Position numbers and translations under genes: made by a program. DNA of 64,000 nt, from the NCBI RefSeq assembly GCF_001522545.3, contig NC_031774.1, positions 18,376,424-18,440,423 on the forward strand. Reading direction: 5' to 3'. Positions 27,401 to 39,081 of this stretch are shown piece after piece (the first letter of the stretch is position 1; each line of letters begins with the position of its first letter). This stretch comes from Parus major (lineage: Eukaryota > Chordata > Aves > Passeriformes > Paridae). A model generated the notes under the pieces. That model was not told where the DNA came from, made no database searches, and saw nothing but the letters and a program-made list of their open reading frames with translations.

Positions 27401-30400
27401 CTGAGTTTTAGTCTGAAAGCTGTGTGACTGAAAGCACCCCTTGTCTGCAGCAAAGTCTCTGAGGAGTGGCAAATCCTACCATGGTGTGACTAATTCCTAG
27501 TACTGGTTTCAGTGACTGTTCAGATGTTCCAAGTATAGCACTTGAGATGTGGGATCCTCTTAAATGAATCACAGAGTCATAATTTAAAAGATCTAGTCAT
27601 TTCATCTATTCCTCTGCAAGGGTGAGCATGTTCTCCAGAGCTAGTCCACTATGTAGCTGGTCTCACAACAGGACCTTCCTAATGTTCAGACTGATTTCTT
27701 TCCTGTCTGAATTTTACCACTTACTCCAGTTAAGCCTCATGAGAATTTTTTCCCAGTCTTCCTTGGCCAGACTTCCTGCTTGGCAAAGAATTTATTTGGC
27801 AAGACCAAAATCTGTTACTGAATAGGCTTTACAATCTGTTGGCTTTAGGCTTTAAATCTAGTACTGATTTTGGCTTCAGTCGAAATCTGTACCACTGAAA
27901 TCTGAAATCCTGCAGATCCTTGCCAAAGCAAAAGAGCAGGGAGGTGGGGAAAGCACAGACAGCTCCTTTGATATACTCCTTCTAATGTGACAGGTCACAT
28001 GCTATCTTACAGGTGACTAGTGACTAAATCTTGCAATGAGATGTGTTCTTCAGGTAAGCTCACCTCAAGGGATGAGGGACATGACTTCAGTTTGCAGCAC
28101 AAGAGGGTGAAGAGCTGTATCCAGCTGGTACTTCCACATGTTGTAATTACCAGGTATGTAAAGACATGAGTTCCTGAAAGCCATAGATCACTACCAGAGC
28201 GTAGCTGGTCCTAGCTCATTAGGCATATCTGCAAGGCTAATTAGCTGATATGCAATGCCAAACAAGCGAGGCTACGATGTTTCCAGCTCTGAGGCAGGCT
28301 CAGCTGACAGCAGGCTAGAGCTGCCTTTGCTATGCAGATGTGCAAATACATGCTAAGCTGCCTACTCCCTGCAGGAAGGGGGATCTCGATTCTCACACAA
28401 GACTGTCAAACAAAGCCATCAGCCATAGGTTCAGTTTCCCTCTCTGGCCTAATATTTCTCTGTTTAAGCAAAATGGAACAACTTCAATGTGACTGCCCAG
28501 GAGACACCCAGGGGACCAGATGTCCACTAGCAACTGTGGTTAGAATGTTTAGAGCAGGTAAAGGCAACCTCAGCCTCCTGGAGCATCCAGCAATGGCTTC
28601 TGGCTGCTTGTGACTAGCAGTGTGCTGTATTTTGACATTTTTATTTCTCAGGTTTCTATCAGTGCTTCAGATAGTTCTCTAAAGCTAGAAATAGTGTAAA
28701 GTGTTCTGGAACTGCTCAGTTCAGCAAGGACTGGGCCATGTGAACTGTGTTTTAGATATATCTGTCTGTACAGACCTGTGTGATTATGAAGAGAGGAAAA
28801 ACTAGCTAGACTGGGATTGAAGAACCAAATTTGAATACGGGAGGAGAAGTTAAAAAGGAATCCTTAAATAGCTGAGATAAGCTTTAGTATCCTTACATCT
28901 GTATTTGAACTAGACTCTTGAACATTCATAGCCTATCTCACATCTGTGCCCCTTGAGATATGCCTTGTATAATTCATCACTTAGGGAGTAATATATTTGT
29001 CAGAGATCATGTTGATGTTGATGCAGATCTATCCTTCCTGGGCCAGCTAATACCAAACAGTGACTCTCCTCCTGTGTACAGGAAAGAATCTTTGCAGGAG
29101 TGCACTCAACACATTCCATTTTGTCTCAAGACTCTCAAGAAACTGTTTAGTATGATTCACTTTCTGTGGTATTGTCTAGCAGCTCCTGCTTGCTAGATAG
29201 TGGTGTGTGGAGTTTTCTTATAGTACCAGATCTATCAGACTAACAGAACAGTTTTATATTCCTTCTATTATCCCTGCCTCTCTACCCATTCCCCTAGGGG
29301 AAATCTTCATTAAATTATTGCAACAATTATGGAAGGGTTGGTAACAGAAAACAAAGTGAGGGGAGTATGAACCTCAGATAAATCTTCATGTGTACGGACT
29401 TATTTATCTTAATGTATCTTGAAAAGGACAGGAAGAGAGACTTTGTGCTGATGAGACTTTGGGTACAATGGACAGCAGATAAACTACAGATTCTTTTGCT
29501 AGTTTTCATATCTATTTGTATATCACTGAATTTGGTCTCATATCATCTATCTTTGAAATATCAGGTGACTCAGACATAGATAATTTCTTGTAAATTCCGT
29601 GCAAGCTGGCTGAAACTTTAACATCTGAAGGAGTCTTAATAGCTATCCAGATCTGACTTGTTCACAAAGCTGTTCAGACATGACCTGCTTAATTTCTTCC
29701 AACACTTCAGTAAAATATTTAGACAATATAAGTAATGTTTTAGAGGTGAATAAATAACTCATAATGTGTTTATCACCAGTTGGATTTCTGCAAATGAAAT
29801 GTTTGTGAACACAGTGTAGATATTTTAGACATGCACTATTCTGAAGAAATGATGAATTCATGAACAAATGTTTTCTTTGTTAGTGAAGCACAAAGTATTG
29901 AAAAGGAGTTTTCAGGAACCAAAAGATGATATGGAGTTGCTGAGCTATGATGATCATGTCATACTGTGTAATTTGATGATTAATGTATTTATATAAATCA
30001 CCAGCATAGTGAAAAATTTTGTAATGTACAGTTGCATAAAACATTTAATTTCCTTTTTTTTTCTGTATAGAATTTCTCTCTGGCTAATATCTTTTCCTGA
30101 TAGGTCCTGTCAAACTTCCCTCAAAAGGCAACCCAAAAGGAATGCAACTGAATGCAAGCACATTTTCAAAATCATGTTGAAAGTAATATTTTTTCTTAAA
30201 TTTAGTTCGTTATTGCCACTCAATATTACTTAAGAAAAAGCAAAGCAAATAAACCAAATTTTGGTCAGTAAGAAATGTACATTTTCAAACACAGCTGTGT
30301 TGTTCTAGGTATGAATTTCTTGCTAATGAGAGAAATTTAATCCATAACTGAACTCTTGCCAACTATGTAATAATATCCCAAGTGAGTGTTTATTTTTACT

Positions 30401-31473
30401 TTCTAAAATGTTGGCTTTCATTGTTACTTAAGCCAAGTTGTTGAGTAGGCAATGAACGCGCAATCTAGTGTGACAATTCCCAGTTCCAAGAAAAACTCAT
30501 TGTCTTGTAATAGCACTCAGCTCCTCCCTTACCTATTTCTACAGCAGAAGTTACACATGGAGGTGTGTAAAACCAGGGTTTCTGTCTCACTAATTTTATG
30601 AGTTCTATTTTCTGTGCCTCTGTCCCAGCCTCACACAAAACTCCTGCCTTCAGTCACCCAGAATTACCTTCTTTTCCTTGCTTACACTACAGAGAAGGTT
30701 TTTCTGCTTGACAATTCCGACATACATGATGTAGAATTCAGAAATAAGGCTGCAAGGGGACAAACTGGGAGGAGTCTCCTGCCTCATGCATTCTCCATCC
30801 ATGGAGGGGCACTTTGTACCACCTGGACATGAGACACCTCCTCAGGCTCCCTGTTTTCCAGCTGAGCTCAGGGAGACAGAGGTTCTGGCTTTGTCCGGGT
30901 ATAGGAAAGGATCAAACTAGAAAACAAGCTGCTGCTGTTGCAGCAGTTCATTGATTCCTGGCTGTGTTTAACCTGCATAACTCACAGGATTTAGGGGGAA
31001 TGCTGATATCTGCACAACCAACAAGGCAAAAGGACTGTCCATTTGAGGAAGAAGATGCCACTGCTGTAGCAACACATTCCCTAAAAACATATGAGGGCCA
31101 TATTGCTTTGTGTGTATTTTACCCAGCGAGTTCAGCATTTCAAAACCCAGCACTGCTGTGCCTGTCGGCCTCCTCACCCTGTTCATCCTATGATGTGTGC
31201 ACACCTGCACCTTCCCTCCTAGAGCCACACTGGAGACAGCTGGAACCCTTGCCTCTGAAAACAAACATGCTTATTATGCTCTAAAATTAAGATGCTTTTC
31301 CTTCCCTTTCACCTTTCAAAGGAATCATAAAACTGACTAACCGGGAGACTGCAGAAATTTAGTAAGTTTCTGTTTATATACAGACGGGGGCTGGTTTTAG
31401 TGCTCTTTGTAACTGAAAAAGATAGGCTTAGCTGTTCATTCCCACACTGCTATGTTTAAGACACAGTCTAAAT
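24444..31473. other. Intergenic, no gene recognised
   Basis: Unique sequence between two microsatellite zones; includes one doubtful ancient CR1-like fragment near 27.6 kb. Open frames are short and without domain signatures. Confidence 0.6.
27565..27765 (-). mobile_element. Possible very old CR1/L3-like fragment
   Basis: AATCACAGAGTCATAATTTAAAAGATCTAGTCAT, described here by its parts AATCACAGAGTCAT and AAGATCTAGTCAT, followed about 75 bp later by CCTTCCTAATGTTCAGACTG, has the order of landmarks seen in the 3' part of old CR1-type elements. The similarity is weak and scattered and could be chance. Confidence 0.35.
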
Positions 31474-31503
31474 GTGGATATGTTGTGTGTGGATATGTTG
31501 TGT
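31474..31503. repeat. 15-bp tandem duplication
   Basis: Two exact copies of GTGGATATGTTGTGT (31474-31488 and 31489-31503), followed by a partial third copy GTGGCTATG. Confidence 0.9.
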
Positions 31504-31644
31504 GTGGCTATGGCAAGAGTGGCACAAACAGATCTGGTGTGAACAGAAACTGCTCCAGTTAAAATTCAGAGTTTACTTTCATTAGATAGGAAAATATTTC
31601 ATCAATGGTTTATAAATCTGATGTAACCCCTCTATCCTCTCAGA

Positions 31645-31649
<5 letters not shown>

Positions 31650-31704
<55 letters not shown>
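31650..31704. repeat. (TA)n microsatellite, about 27 copies
   Basis: Perfect TA dinucleotide run of 55 bp. Expected to be highly length-variable and able to extrude as a cruciform. Confidence 0.97.
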
Positions 31705-31707
<3 letters not shown>

Positions 31708-32205
31708 GGGGAAACATGTAATGCAGTAGGCAGAGTTTTCATAATACAGATACTGGAACTGAACTCAACACTGTTTGCAGCTGTCCTGATTCAAAATTTC
31801 TCAAAATCAATGGAAAACCTCCCTTGACTTTGAATGGCTCTGGTCAGGTCTGCATTAGGCACAGAGTATTTATCTGTATGTAACAGTTAACAGTTTGGTT
31901 ATGCAAATATGAAATGTTTCCTGAGTTTCCTGAATGATTGCCTTTTGTAAAAGCTCACCTGCTCTTCTGGTGCTTTAAATATTTGATTTAATAATTCCAA
32001 TATGCTGTATGGAAGAGAGAGTGGATGAGGAAAAGAATGGGGGCTAAGATAAAGGAGAAATTAGTGGAGATGATGGAGAGAAGCCAAGGTAGAAGTCATG
32101 AAACAAAATCAAGTAGAAGAAAATGGAAAGACAGCGGGGAGGAAAGAGTGCATCCAGGAAATGACTTAGTATAAGCCATTGATTCACCTTTTGTGTAACT
32201 GCAAA

Positions 32206-32295
32206 CAAAAGAAATAAAAGTGGGAATACAGAACACTGAGCATAAAGAGGCCAGCTCATGCTCAGCGTTCTGTATTCCCACTTTCATTTCTTTTG
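32206..32295. repeat. Inverted repeat: 38-bp arms, 14-nt loop
   Basis: Left arm 32206-32243 and right arm 32258-32295 are reverse complements at 36 of 38 positions. Core of the left arm: AGTGGGAATACAGAACACTG; core of the right arm: CAGCGTTCTGTATTCCCACT. Further out, 32154-32165 (CCAGGAAATGAC) and the reverse complement of 32305-32316 also match at 11 of 12, so the original arms were longer and the left one appears to carry extra sequence. No terminal or transposase features are visible. Confidence 0.95.
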
Positions 32296-32329
32296 CTCGG
32301 GTGTGTCATTTCCAGGGACTTCTTGCATG

Positions 32330-32700
32330 GTGTGTGCTGGGAAGGCCAGCCAGGGGAAGGAGGGGCAGAGCCAGACAGAAATCACCTACAGAGAATATGA
32401 GTGTGCCCTTCTCCCCTCAGTTTGCCCTGTGTTCCCCCAGCTGCACAGCTGCTGGTGACTCAATGGGTCACCAATGCGTTCTGTGCCTGGGCGGCGGGCT
32501 GGGACAGGGGTGGCCCCGCTGGGGACAGGTGTCCAGCTCCATCCCCAACAAGAACTCACTTACTGCGGGGGATAGTGGGGTTCCAGCTGTCCCTGGGGAC
32601 AGGCACTCATTTGCTGCACTGCTGGCACACAGGGGTCAGCCAGGGATCCTGGCCAGGGACTACGTGCACTGCGGTGGGGCTGGGAACAAGAAAAATGATG
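32330..32700. other. Short GC-rich island, no recognised gene
   Basis: Clearly higher GC than its surroundings, with recurring GGGGACAGG and GGGACAGG words (near 32500, 32522 and 32593) that suggest a decayed minisatellite. Several frames stay open here for 120-170 codons, including one from 32220 to 32729. The translations are low-complexity Gly/Pro/Ser/Cys-rich and begin inside the neighbouring inverted repeat, so I do not call a gene. Confidence 0.6.
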
Positions 32701-35700
32701 GGGCCACACGGTCTGAGAGAATTCCTTAAAGGCAGCTTGAGCCATGCCGGCTGTGAAGGTTTCTGCTGTATTGGATTAGTGAGTTGTTTAGGGATCTGGG
32801 GCAAACCAGTAAAACAGGCTGATGAATCCACACGGTAGGTGCCAATCTGGGTTGCTGCCTTTTTTTAGGAGTAAACAACTAGGAGCCATTGTTCATCTTC
32901 CTAACTCTGTGCAGGACACAGGCTGTAAATTACATCCAGGAACAAAAGCTTGATGGGAGTAGAACCGGGCGCTCAACTTCCCGAGGGAGTGCTTTGCCCT
33001 CCAGCCAAAAGAGCAGCTTTTCTTGCTTAAACCAGCACAGACTCTTCTTATGCCTTCCCATCAGCACTCAGAGCCCAAGAAAAGTGTGCCGTTCAAGATG
33101 TGCCACACTGGAGTATTTACAACCCTTGCCATTACAAAATCTGTTTTCAGGATTGATAATGAAAATTAAATCTACTCTGAAACTGAACCCAGTCTGAAAT
33201 GCAGGAAACTAGATTGCCGTCTAGGGACATGGAGGAAATCTTATTAAAAAATAGCATATTTTATTGATGTTACGGATAAGTGGGTATGAAATCCTCCCTG
33301 CTCTCCCAAATCTGATTTTCAGCCAGTCTCACAGATCACCCGCAGTCTACGCAAAATACACACAGCCATCACCAGAACTGCCTAATGATATTTGCGCTTT
33401 TTATATTCACTAAGAGCAGTTGCTGTTCAACTCCCCATAACAAGCTTGAAATATTCACCAAATTATATTCTGAAAATTATTTTTTTAATTAAAAAGGAAT
33501 AGTATTTCTGCTGATAATAGAAAAAAAATAAAACTAGAAGCTGTATTTTTTTAGAAATTTCGGAGTTTCGGAAGACAAATGCCAGCTATTTTCACAGAAA
33601 CAAAATTCCATTCTACCCTTCTTTCAATTTATCCCATTCGATAGTGAAATCAATCTCCACTGATACCTTTCTTTCCATCATAAGTACACATTCATTCAGG
33701 TACATCCATTTTCTTGTCTGTCCACAAAATAAAATCTAAACTTTCGTTCTAGGGAGAAGCTGTGCCACTGAGTTCAGCAGAATTTTGATATTTCAATTAA
33801 GCTAGGCCAGAGTTTCATCCTCTATGTGAATTCCTGCAAAAACCCCAACTTTTTATATCACTACAAGCCATGCATGTTCCTTTTCTAGGGCTCCAACATA
33901 TGTACTCCCTATTAGGATTTTGATCAAAATTAATTAGTGCTGGCTACAGTTCACATATGTGATGAAATCACAAATGAGTTATTTTGGTGTTCCTATACTA
34001 TATTTTACCATCACAGGTTCAGTATTCACTGTATCAAAGGCATCACAGAAAAACACTATTAAATGCTGGGGTTTTATCCTTTTTCAGTCTTACTGTTTCA
34101 TTATCTTTTGAAAACTTAATTCATTAATAATTTTACAAATTATTGGTGCCAGTAGTTTAGCTTCTTGTTGCCAAGTAAGCAAATTCCAGATCTCAGATAT
34201 TTAACTGTACTGACAGGCTCAAAAGGGATGCTCTGCTGCATTTCTTCAGCCGAAGATTTGCTTCAGGATTTTTCTGTTCCTATGTAATAAAGTTTTCCCA
34301 AACTAAAGGAGAAGTTGTGTATTCCTCACAAGAAATCCTCAAAACAAAATCAAAAACCAAACCCCCAAACCCAACAGTTTTTTCGGAGTCACAAATCTGC
34401 TTTGATTAAATTTTCTGAGCAGTATTATGTCCTGCAGCCAGGCTAAATTTGGACTTTTGTCTACCTGAGAACAACATAAGCTGATCATGTTTGTGTGGGA
34501 GAGAAGGAAATATTTTTGTGTCTTTTTTTTTGTTGGGGTGCACATGTGTGTCCTAGGCTGACGTGTAAGGAGGCAGATGGCAGGAGGAATGGCCAGACTG
34601 ACGTGTCACATACAAACATGTCACGTTAACTATTTTTGTGATTTATCACATTAAATGTCGTGATGTTATCAGTTATTTTTCCTGTGTAGATCTGTCTTTT
34701 CCTTTTCTATTAGGTACTCGCACCTCCATGCACATGGTGTAAATGGGTCTAATCTTAGCCCAGGTTTTCAGGGCAGCAAGCAACAAGTCTTTCCAAAGCA
34801 GAATACCACCCACCCTTGCTGAACACATGCAGAAGTATTGAAGAGACTGAGATGAATAACAAGTAATATTTTGGTATCTAGAAAACAACCTATTCATAAT
34901 CAGGTGTCAGAAGGGTTAGAATTAGAAACTTCAGGCCATGAAGAGACTAGGAATTTCCACTCCTGGTTAAATACATCTCTGCCTCTATCCCTAAAATGGA
35001 TGTTATTCCCCCTTTACCTGTGCCAAAGAAAACTTTTTTTTTCTTTTTCTTCTTTTTTTTTTTTTATTCTGTATCATTATGAATACAGAATATTAATGGA
35101 AAGGCAATTTATGTTCATCAAAAATAGGATTCAAAATTTCCTGAATTATAATTAAATGTTTAATTATTCTGTTTCATCCATAGGACATGAATTTTAAAAT
35201 AATTTAGCAATTGAAAAAAAATATATTCTTAGTAAATTTAAAACATTCATTAACTATGTGCCAGCATTTTGAAATTCCACTAAAATTTATTAATGGATTT
35301 TGATGCCAAAACATTTAGAGATATAAATGTACAAGATTTTACAGAACTATTTCTCTTGTGACTTTAGACAATAAGGTATATAGGCGATTGCTTTTTAATT
35401 GCTTTTAAAACCATTTCTTAAAAAAAAAAGAAAAAAAGTAGCATATTCACTAAAGAAAATGTGTTTTATTCATGATTTCAAAGTTGCTAGCTTCATAATA
35501 AAAAGATTCCCTGTGTTTAAAGGAAAGATGTTTCACTTTAACTTTGTCCCATCAGATATTCTAGACTTGTAGGAAAAGCCTGTTGGAACCTGTTGCTAAA
35601 AATTTGGCTGGTTGAGGAAAGGATAGCTGGCCATCTCCAAGTCAAAAGGCAAAATAAGGCAAAGTCCTGAAAACCTCTTTATGTGACCTTAATGATTCTT

Positions 35701-36780
35701 GTGCTTGTGGCTGGAGAGACCTGTCTGTATTTTTCCATTGTTTGTGTTAACAGAGATTAAATTAATGATAAAATTCAAGTGGGAAGATCGACAAAATGGT
35801 AATTTGATATAGGACTATTCATTCCAGATTCAGCAAGGGAAACTGAAATCAGGGCACGTCTGGCTGTCAGTCATTGCCACATGCTGGTGTAAAAGGTGGG
35901 AAGTGCTGGCTTTGGTGGTCCCTGACCAGCCCCTCATCCCACGGCACAGGAGCCACTGTTACAATTCTCCAGCTCTACAGAGAAGCCAGAGCATGGAGAC
36001 ACCATGGGAATCTCCAAGGCATGCAAGAGACAGGCCTTTTGCTTATCTACAGAGGCCTTGAGGTTTTCACCAGGGATTTCATGAAGAGACAAACAAAACC
36101 ACACACTGCAATGAACGTATGTCCCTCAGGAACCGAGACCTCGTCTGAACCTCAAAGATCTCGTACCTGTTTCTCTGCTTTCTGAATTGGGAATAGGAGG
36201 AAAAATTCCTTCTGTACCTTGTGCCATCAATGCAATAAAATATCAGCCCTGGTCTCCAGTACCACTCACTTCTGGCACTGGCATTATTCACTGTTCTTGT
36301 TGGAGCAGCCCGTGCAGGGACATCAAGGGTAGAACGGGCTGTGGGAAACTGAACCTCCTCGACTTACCTTCTGCATGGTGTTATCCTGCAGCTGTGAGCA
36401 GAAACATTGCAGAAAGCTTCACTGCAGAGCAGGCATTTTACTTGCTCTTAATTGAACCACAAAAAAGAGAAAATGGTGAGATAGGAATAAATAAGCCAAA
36501 TGTTTTTGGGAACTATCTAGGCTGTTACAGATGCTTTACCAGGGTTCAGAAACTCTAGTGCTTTTATGTTCACTTGGTTTGCAATAATGAAGAGATTTTA
36601 AAATGCAGGAGGAAAAGCTTGTAACAAACTGCATTTCTGAGGTAACTCAGGAGAGATTACACAGATTTTCCTACAAACACACTAAGTATAACTTTTGACT
36701 AGGCTCGAGTAAGAAGAGAAGGTTTAGTGAGTGGCTCTTTAAAACTCAAGTGTGCCTGCTTAGTCAGTGCTAGCTCTCCT
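32701..36780. other. Upstream flank of CD44, no gene recognised
   Basis: Unique sequence leading to the CD44 promoter. It holds a cluster of three ACGTG motifs at 34561-34626 and a T-rich tract near 35.05 kb. A GC-richer patch at about 35,860-36,400 has open frames on + but no recognisable protein. Confidence 0.6.
35034..35065. repeat. T-rich pyrimidine tract
   Basis: T runs broken only by C (TTTCTTTTTCTTC pattern), about 1.9 kb upstream of the CD44 start codon. Confidence 0.85.
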
Positions 36781-37009
36781 TCCACTCCCCCTTCTTCTGC
36801 TGCTGGGTAACTTTTGTTGCAATATGGGTGTGACTTTTGATGGAGCTTCCCCCTCCCAGTTATGTCATTACTTCAGTTCCTTTGAATCTGAATAAAAAGT
36901 GCAGCAAACTTCAGACTCATTGACTGCAGGCTTAACAAGCGTCGGGGCTTTTCTTCTTTCTGCAGCTTGAAAGGATCTTTGGATTTTGCAAAACAGTCCC
37001 AAGAAAACA
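36781..37009 (+). promoter_or_regulatory. CD44: CD44 core promoter and 5' leader
   Basis: Directly upstream of the start codon. A TATA-like AATAAAAAG lies at 36891-36899, followed by an initiator match TCAGACT at 36911-36917. Transcription probably starts at about 36913-36925, giving a leader of about 90 nt without upstream ATGs. Further up are a C/EBP-type match TGTTGCAAT (36815-36823), a KLF-type CACCC box on the minus strand (36826-36830) and C-rich tracts at 36786-36791 and 36848-36857. Few CpGs are present, so I see no CpG island. Site names rest on consensus matching only. Confidence 0.55.
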
Positions 37010-37076
37010 ATGGCCAACTTCTTCTTACGGGCAACTTTTGGATTATGTCTGCTGGGGCTCTGTCTAACAGAAACAG
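37010..37076 (+). CDS. CD44: CD44 exon 1 (coding part): signal peptide
   Basis: Encodes residues 1-22, beginning [20 protein letters not shown], a short polar start and a hydrophobic core typical of a secretory signal. Cleavage is likely after T20, the position equivalent to the human site. The ATG is the first in the likely leader and sits in a strong Kozak context (A at -3, G at +4). The exon ends in phase 1 with donor ACAG/GTAAGA. Its 67 coding nt equal the length I recall for coding exon 1 of human CD44. The leader upstream (about 36913-37009) contains no other ATG. Confidence 0.93.
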
Positions 37077-39038
37077 GTAAGATTTTTATGAATGAAAACA
37101 CTTAGGATTGTTAAGTTAATGCTTCAGACAGCAAATGTGCTTCTGCTAGATAGCAAACAGATTTCTTGCATCTATATACTTTTATTATTTCCAGGGTTAT
37201 CAGAGATGTTTTAGAAGTGTAATCTCAGTCGTGCTGGTCTCTACAATCACGGAAAGCTGTGCATTGCTTGTAAAGGGCAATTCCAGATCTATAAAAACTG
37301 AATTGCGGAACATTAAAGAATGAAGTTTAAACTAAGAACAGAGCTACACTGAGGAGTTTGGAATGGCTCTGGTAAAGCTCAGTTCGGCAATGTGACTGCT
37401 GTTACAAACGCAGTTTGCTCTCCCAGCTCGGACTGCAGCGAAAAGGGGGGCAGAGGGAAAGCGGTGAGCCCCCCCAGCTTACAGCTGCATTCATTCTGGA
37501 GTTCACATGAGCTGAACCAACAGCTGGAACAAACTGCGTTTGGGCACAGCCTTGCTGAACAGGAGAAAAACTGCAGGGATCTCGGCTGAAATTTGGAGAG
37601 CTTTTATGCCAAGCATGCTTGCTTCTGACTTTCTAAGGTCTCTTTGGGGCTGACTGATGAGCTTTTGGAACAAAGGGGGTTAGAAGTGACAAAATTCAGT
37701 TGTTCATCACTTACCTTCCTGCAGCTTGGTTATCTGCTTCAAATACTTGTATTTGAAAGTCTAAGGTTAATACAGAGAAAAAAAAATAACAAATTTATGT
37801 CCAAAGTGACAAAAATCTTTTGCAATTTCACATGATGCAGGCTCTACTGTGTTTTAGGGGAATGAACATACTTTTAGCAGACTCTCACTGTGACTGCAAC
37901 TGCCTCGAGGCATTTTGTGGTTAGGGATAACAGTTGTGTGCCTATATTGTTTTTGTACTCATCATTTCCAGGAGTCTAACAAAATGCATTTTTCATGGCC
38001 ATTGTCACCCAAGGGCTGTGTGTGTGTATAGTAAATATATGTCTCATTTGCTTGAGCAGCAGGGGTTAGTTCTGTAATGGTTGCAGCGCTGCCAGGCTGT
38101 GAATGGGTGTGTCAGAGGGAGCAAGTTCCCAGTGCATCTCTGATGGCTGAAGCACCCTCACTGCTTTTCTTCCTAAAATCGTGTGTCCATTGTGCCAAAA
38201 TGCTCTTGTTAAGATCAGGTATATAGACAAAGCCTTAAGAGAAAGGACAGGGCTACCGTAGGTGCATAAATGTGTGTAAATACTTGGCTTGGTCCACATC
38301 TGAGCACTGTATAAATGTTATACCTGCTTGACTGATTTTTACTTCTATGAGCTGCCTGGAGTGTCCTAGAGAGCAGGGTCTGCACTGACTCTGGGAGTAA
38401 TGTGTTTCTGCAGGGAGACAGAAAGCCCCATAATAGAGCCTTCAGCATGGTTAAAAAAGTGTGTCAAACTTCACATATGCCCTCAAGGGAAGTTTCTTTA
38501 CTGGCTTAATAAGGTATTAGACTATAGCTACAGTATATTTTAGTTGGTATACAGTACATTCCAGCATGACTTTGTAGTCAGTAATGATTTCAAAACAGAA
38601 GTTGATGGTGGTGTTTTCTTTTTTTAGCCAGTGATTTTGCTGTGTATCATAGACGAATGGCTATTGCTGTTGGGAAACTCCTGGGCTGGAATTTTGATTC
38701 ATATTGTACAGAATTTTACTAATTCCTAATTTAGGGATTAAAGAGGGCCTGGGATTACTCTTACTGTGATTTCAGAAGGAAAAATGAGATACAGAGAAAG
38801 CTGAAAAACTTACTCATCCTCATTTCTGTGGTGTTGTGACTATACCGTTACTGATACGTTTCTTACTCATGGTGTTGACATGACTTGTGTAAGGAGTCTG
38901 GATCCCGGAGGGTACCGATGCTGACATCTTGGTTAATGATGTTTCAGAGGAGATTTTTCTCCTGCAGGCATTATGTATTTGTAGAAATATTTTTCTCAAT
39001 GTTTTCCTTGATTAACACAAAGCAAATCCTACAATTTT

Positions 39039-39081
<43 letters not shown>

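Noticed and set aside
32220..32838. Open frames of 169 and 145 codons as a novel gene
   Set aside because: They overlap in different frames in GC-rich low-complexity DNA, one begins inside the inverted repeat, and neither has a domain signature or splice support.
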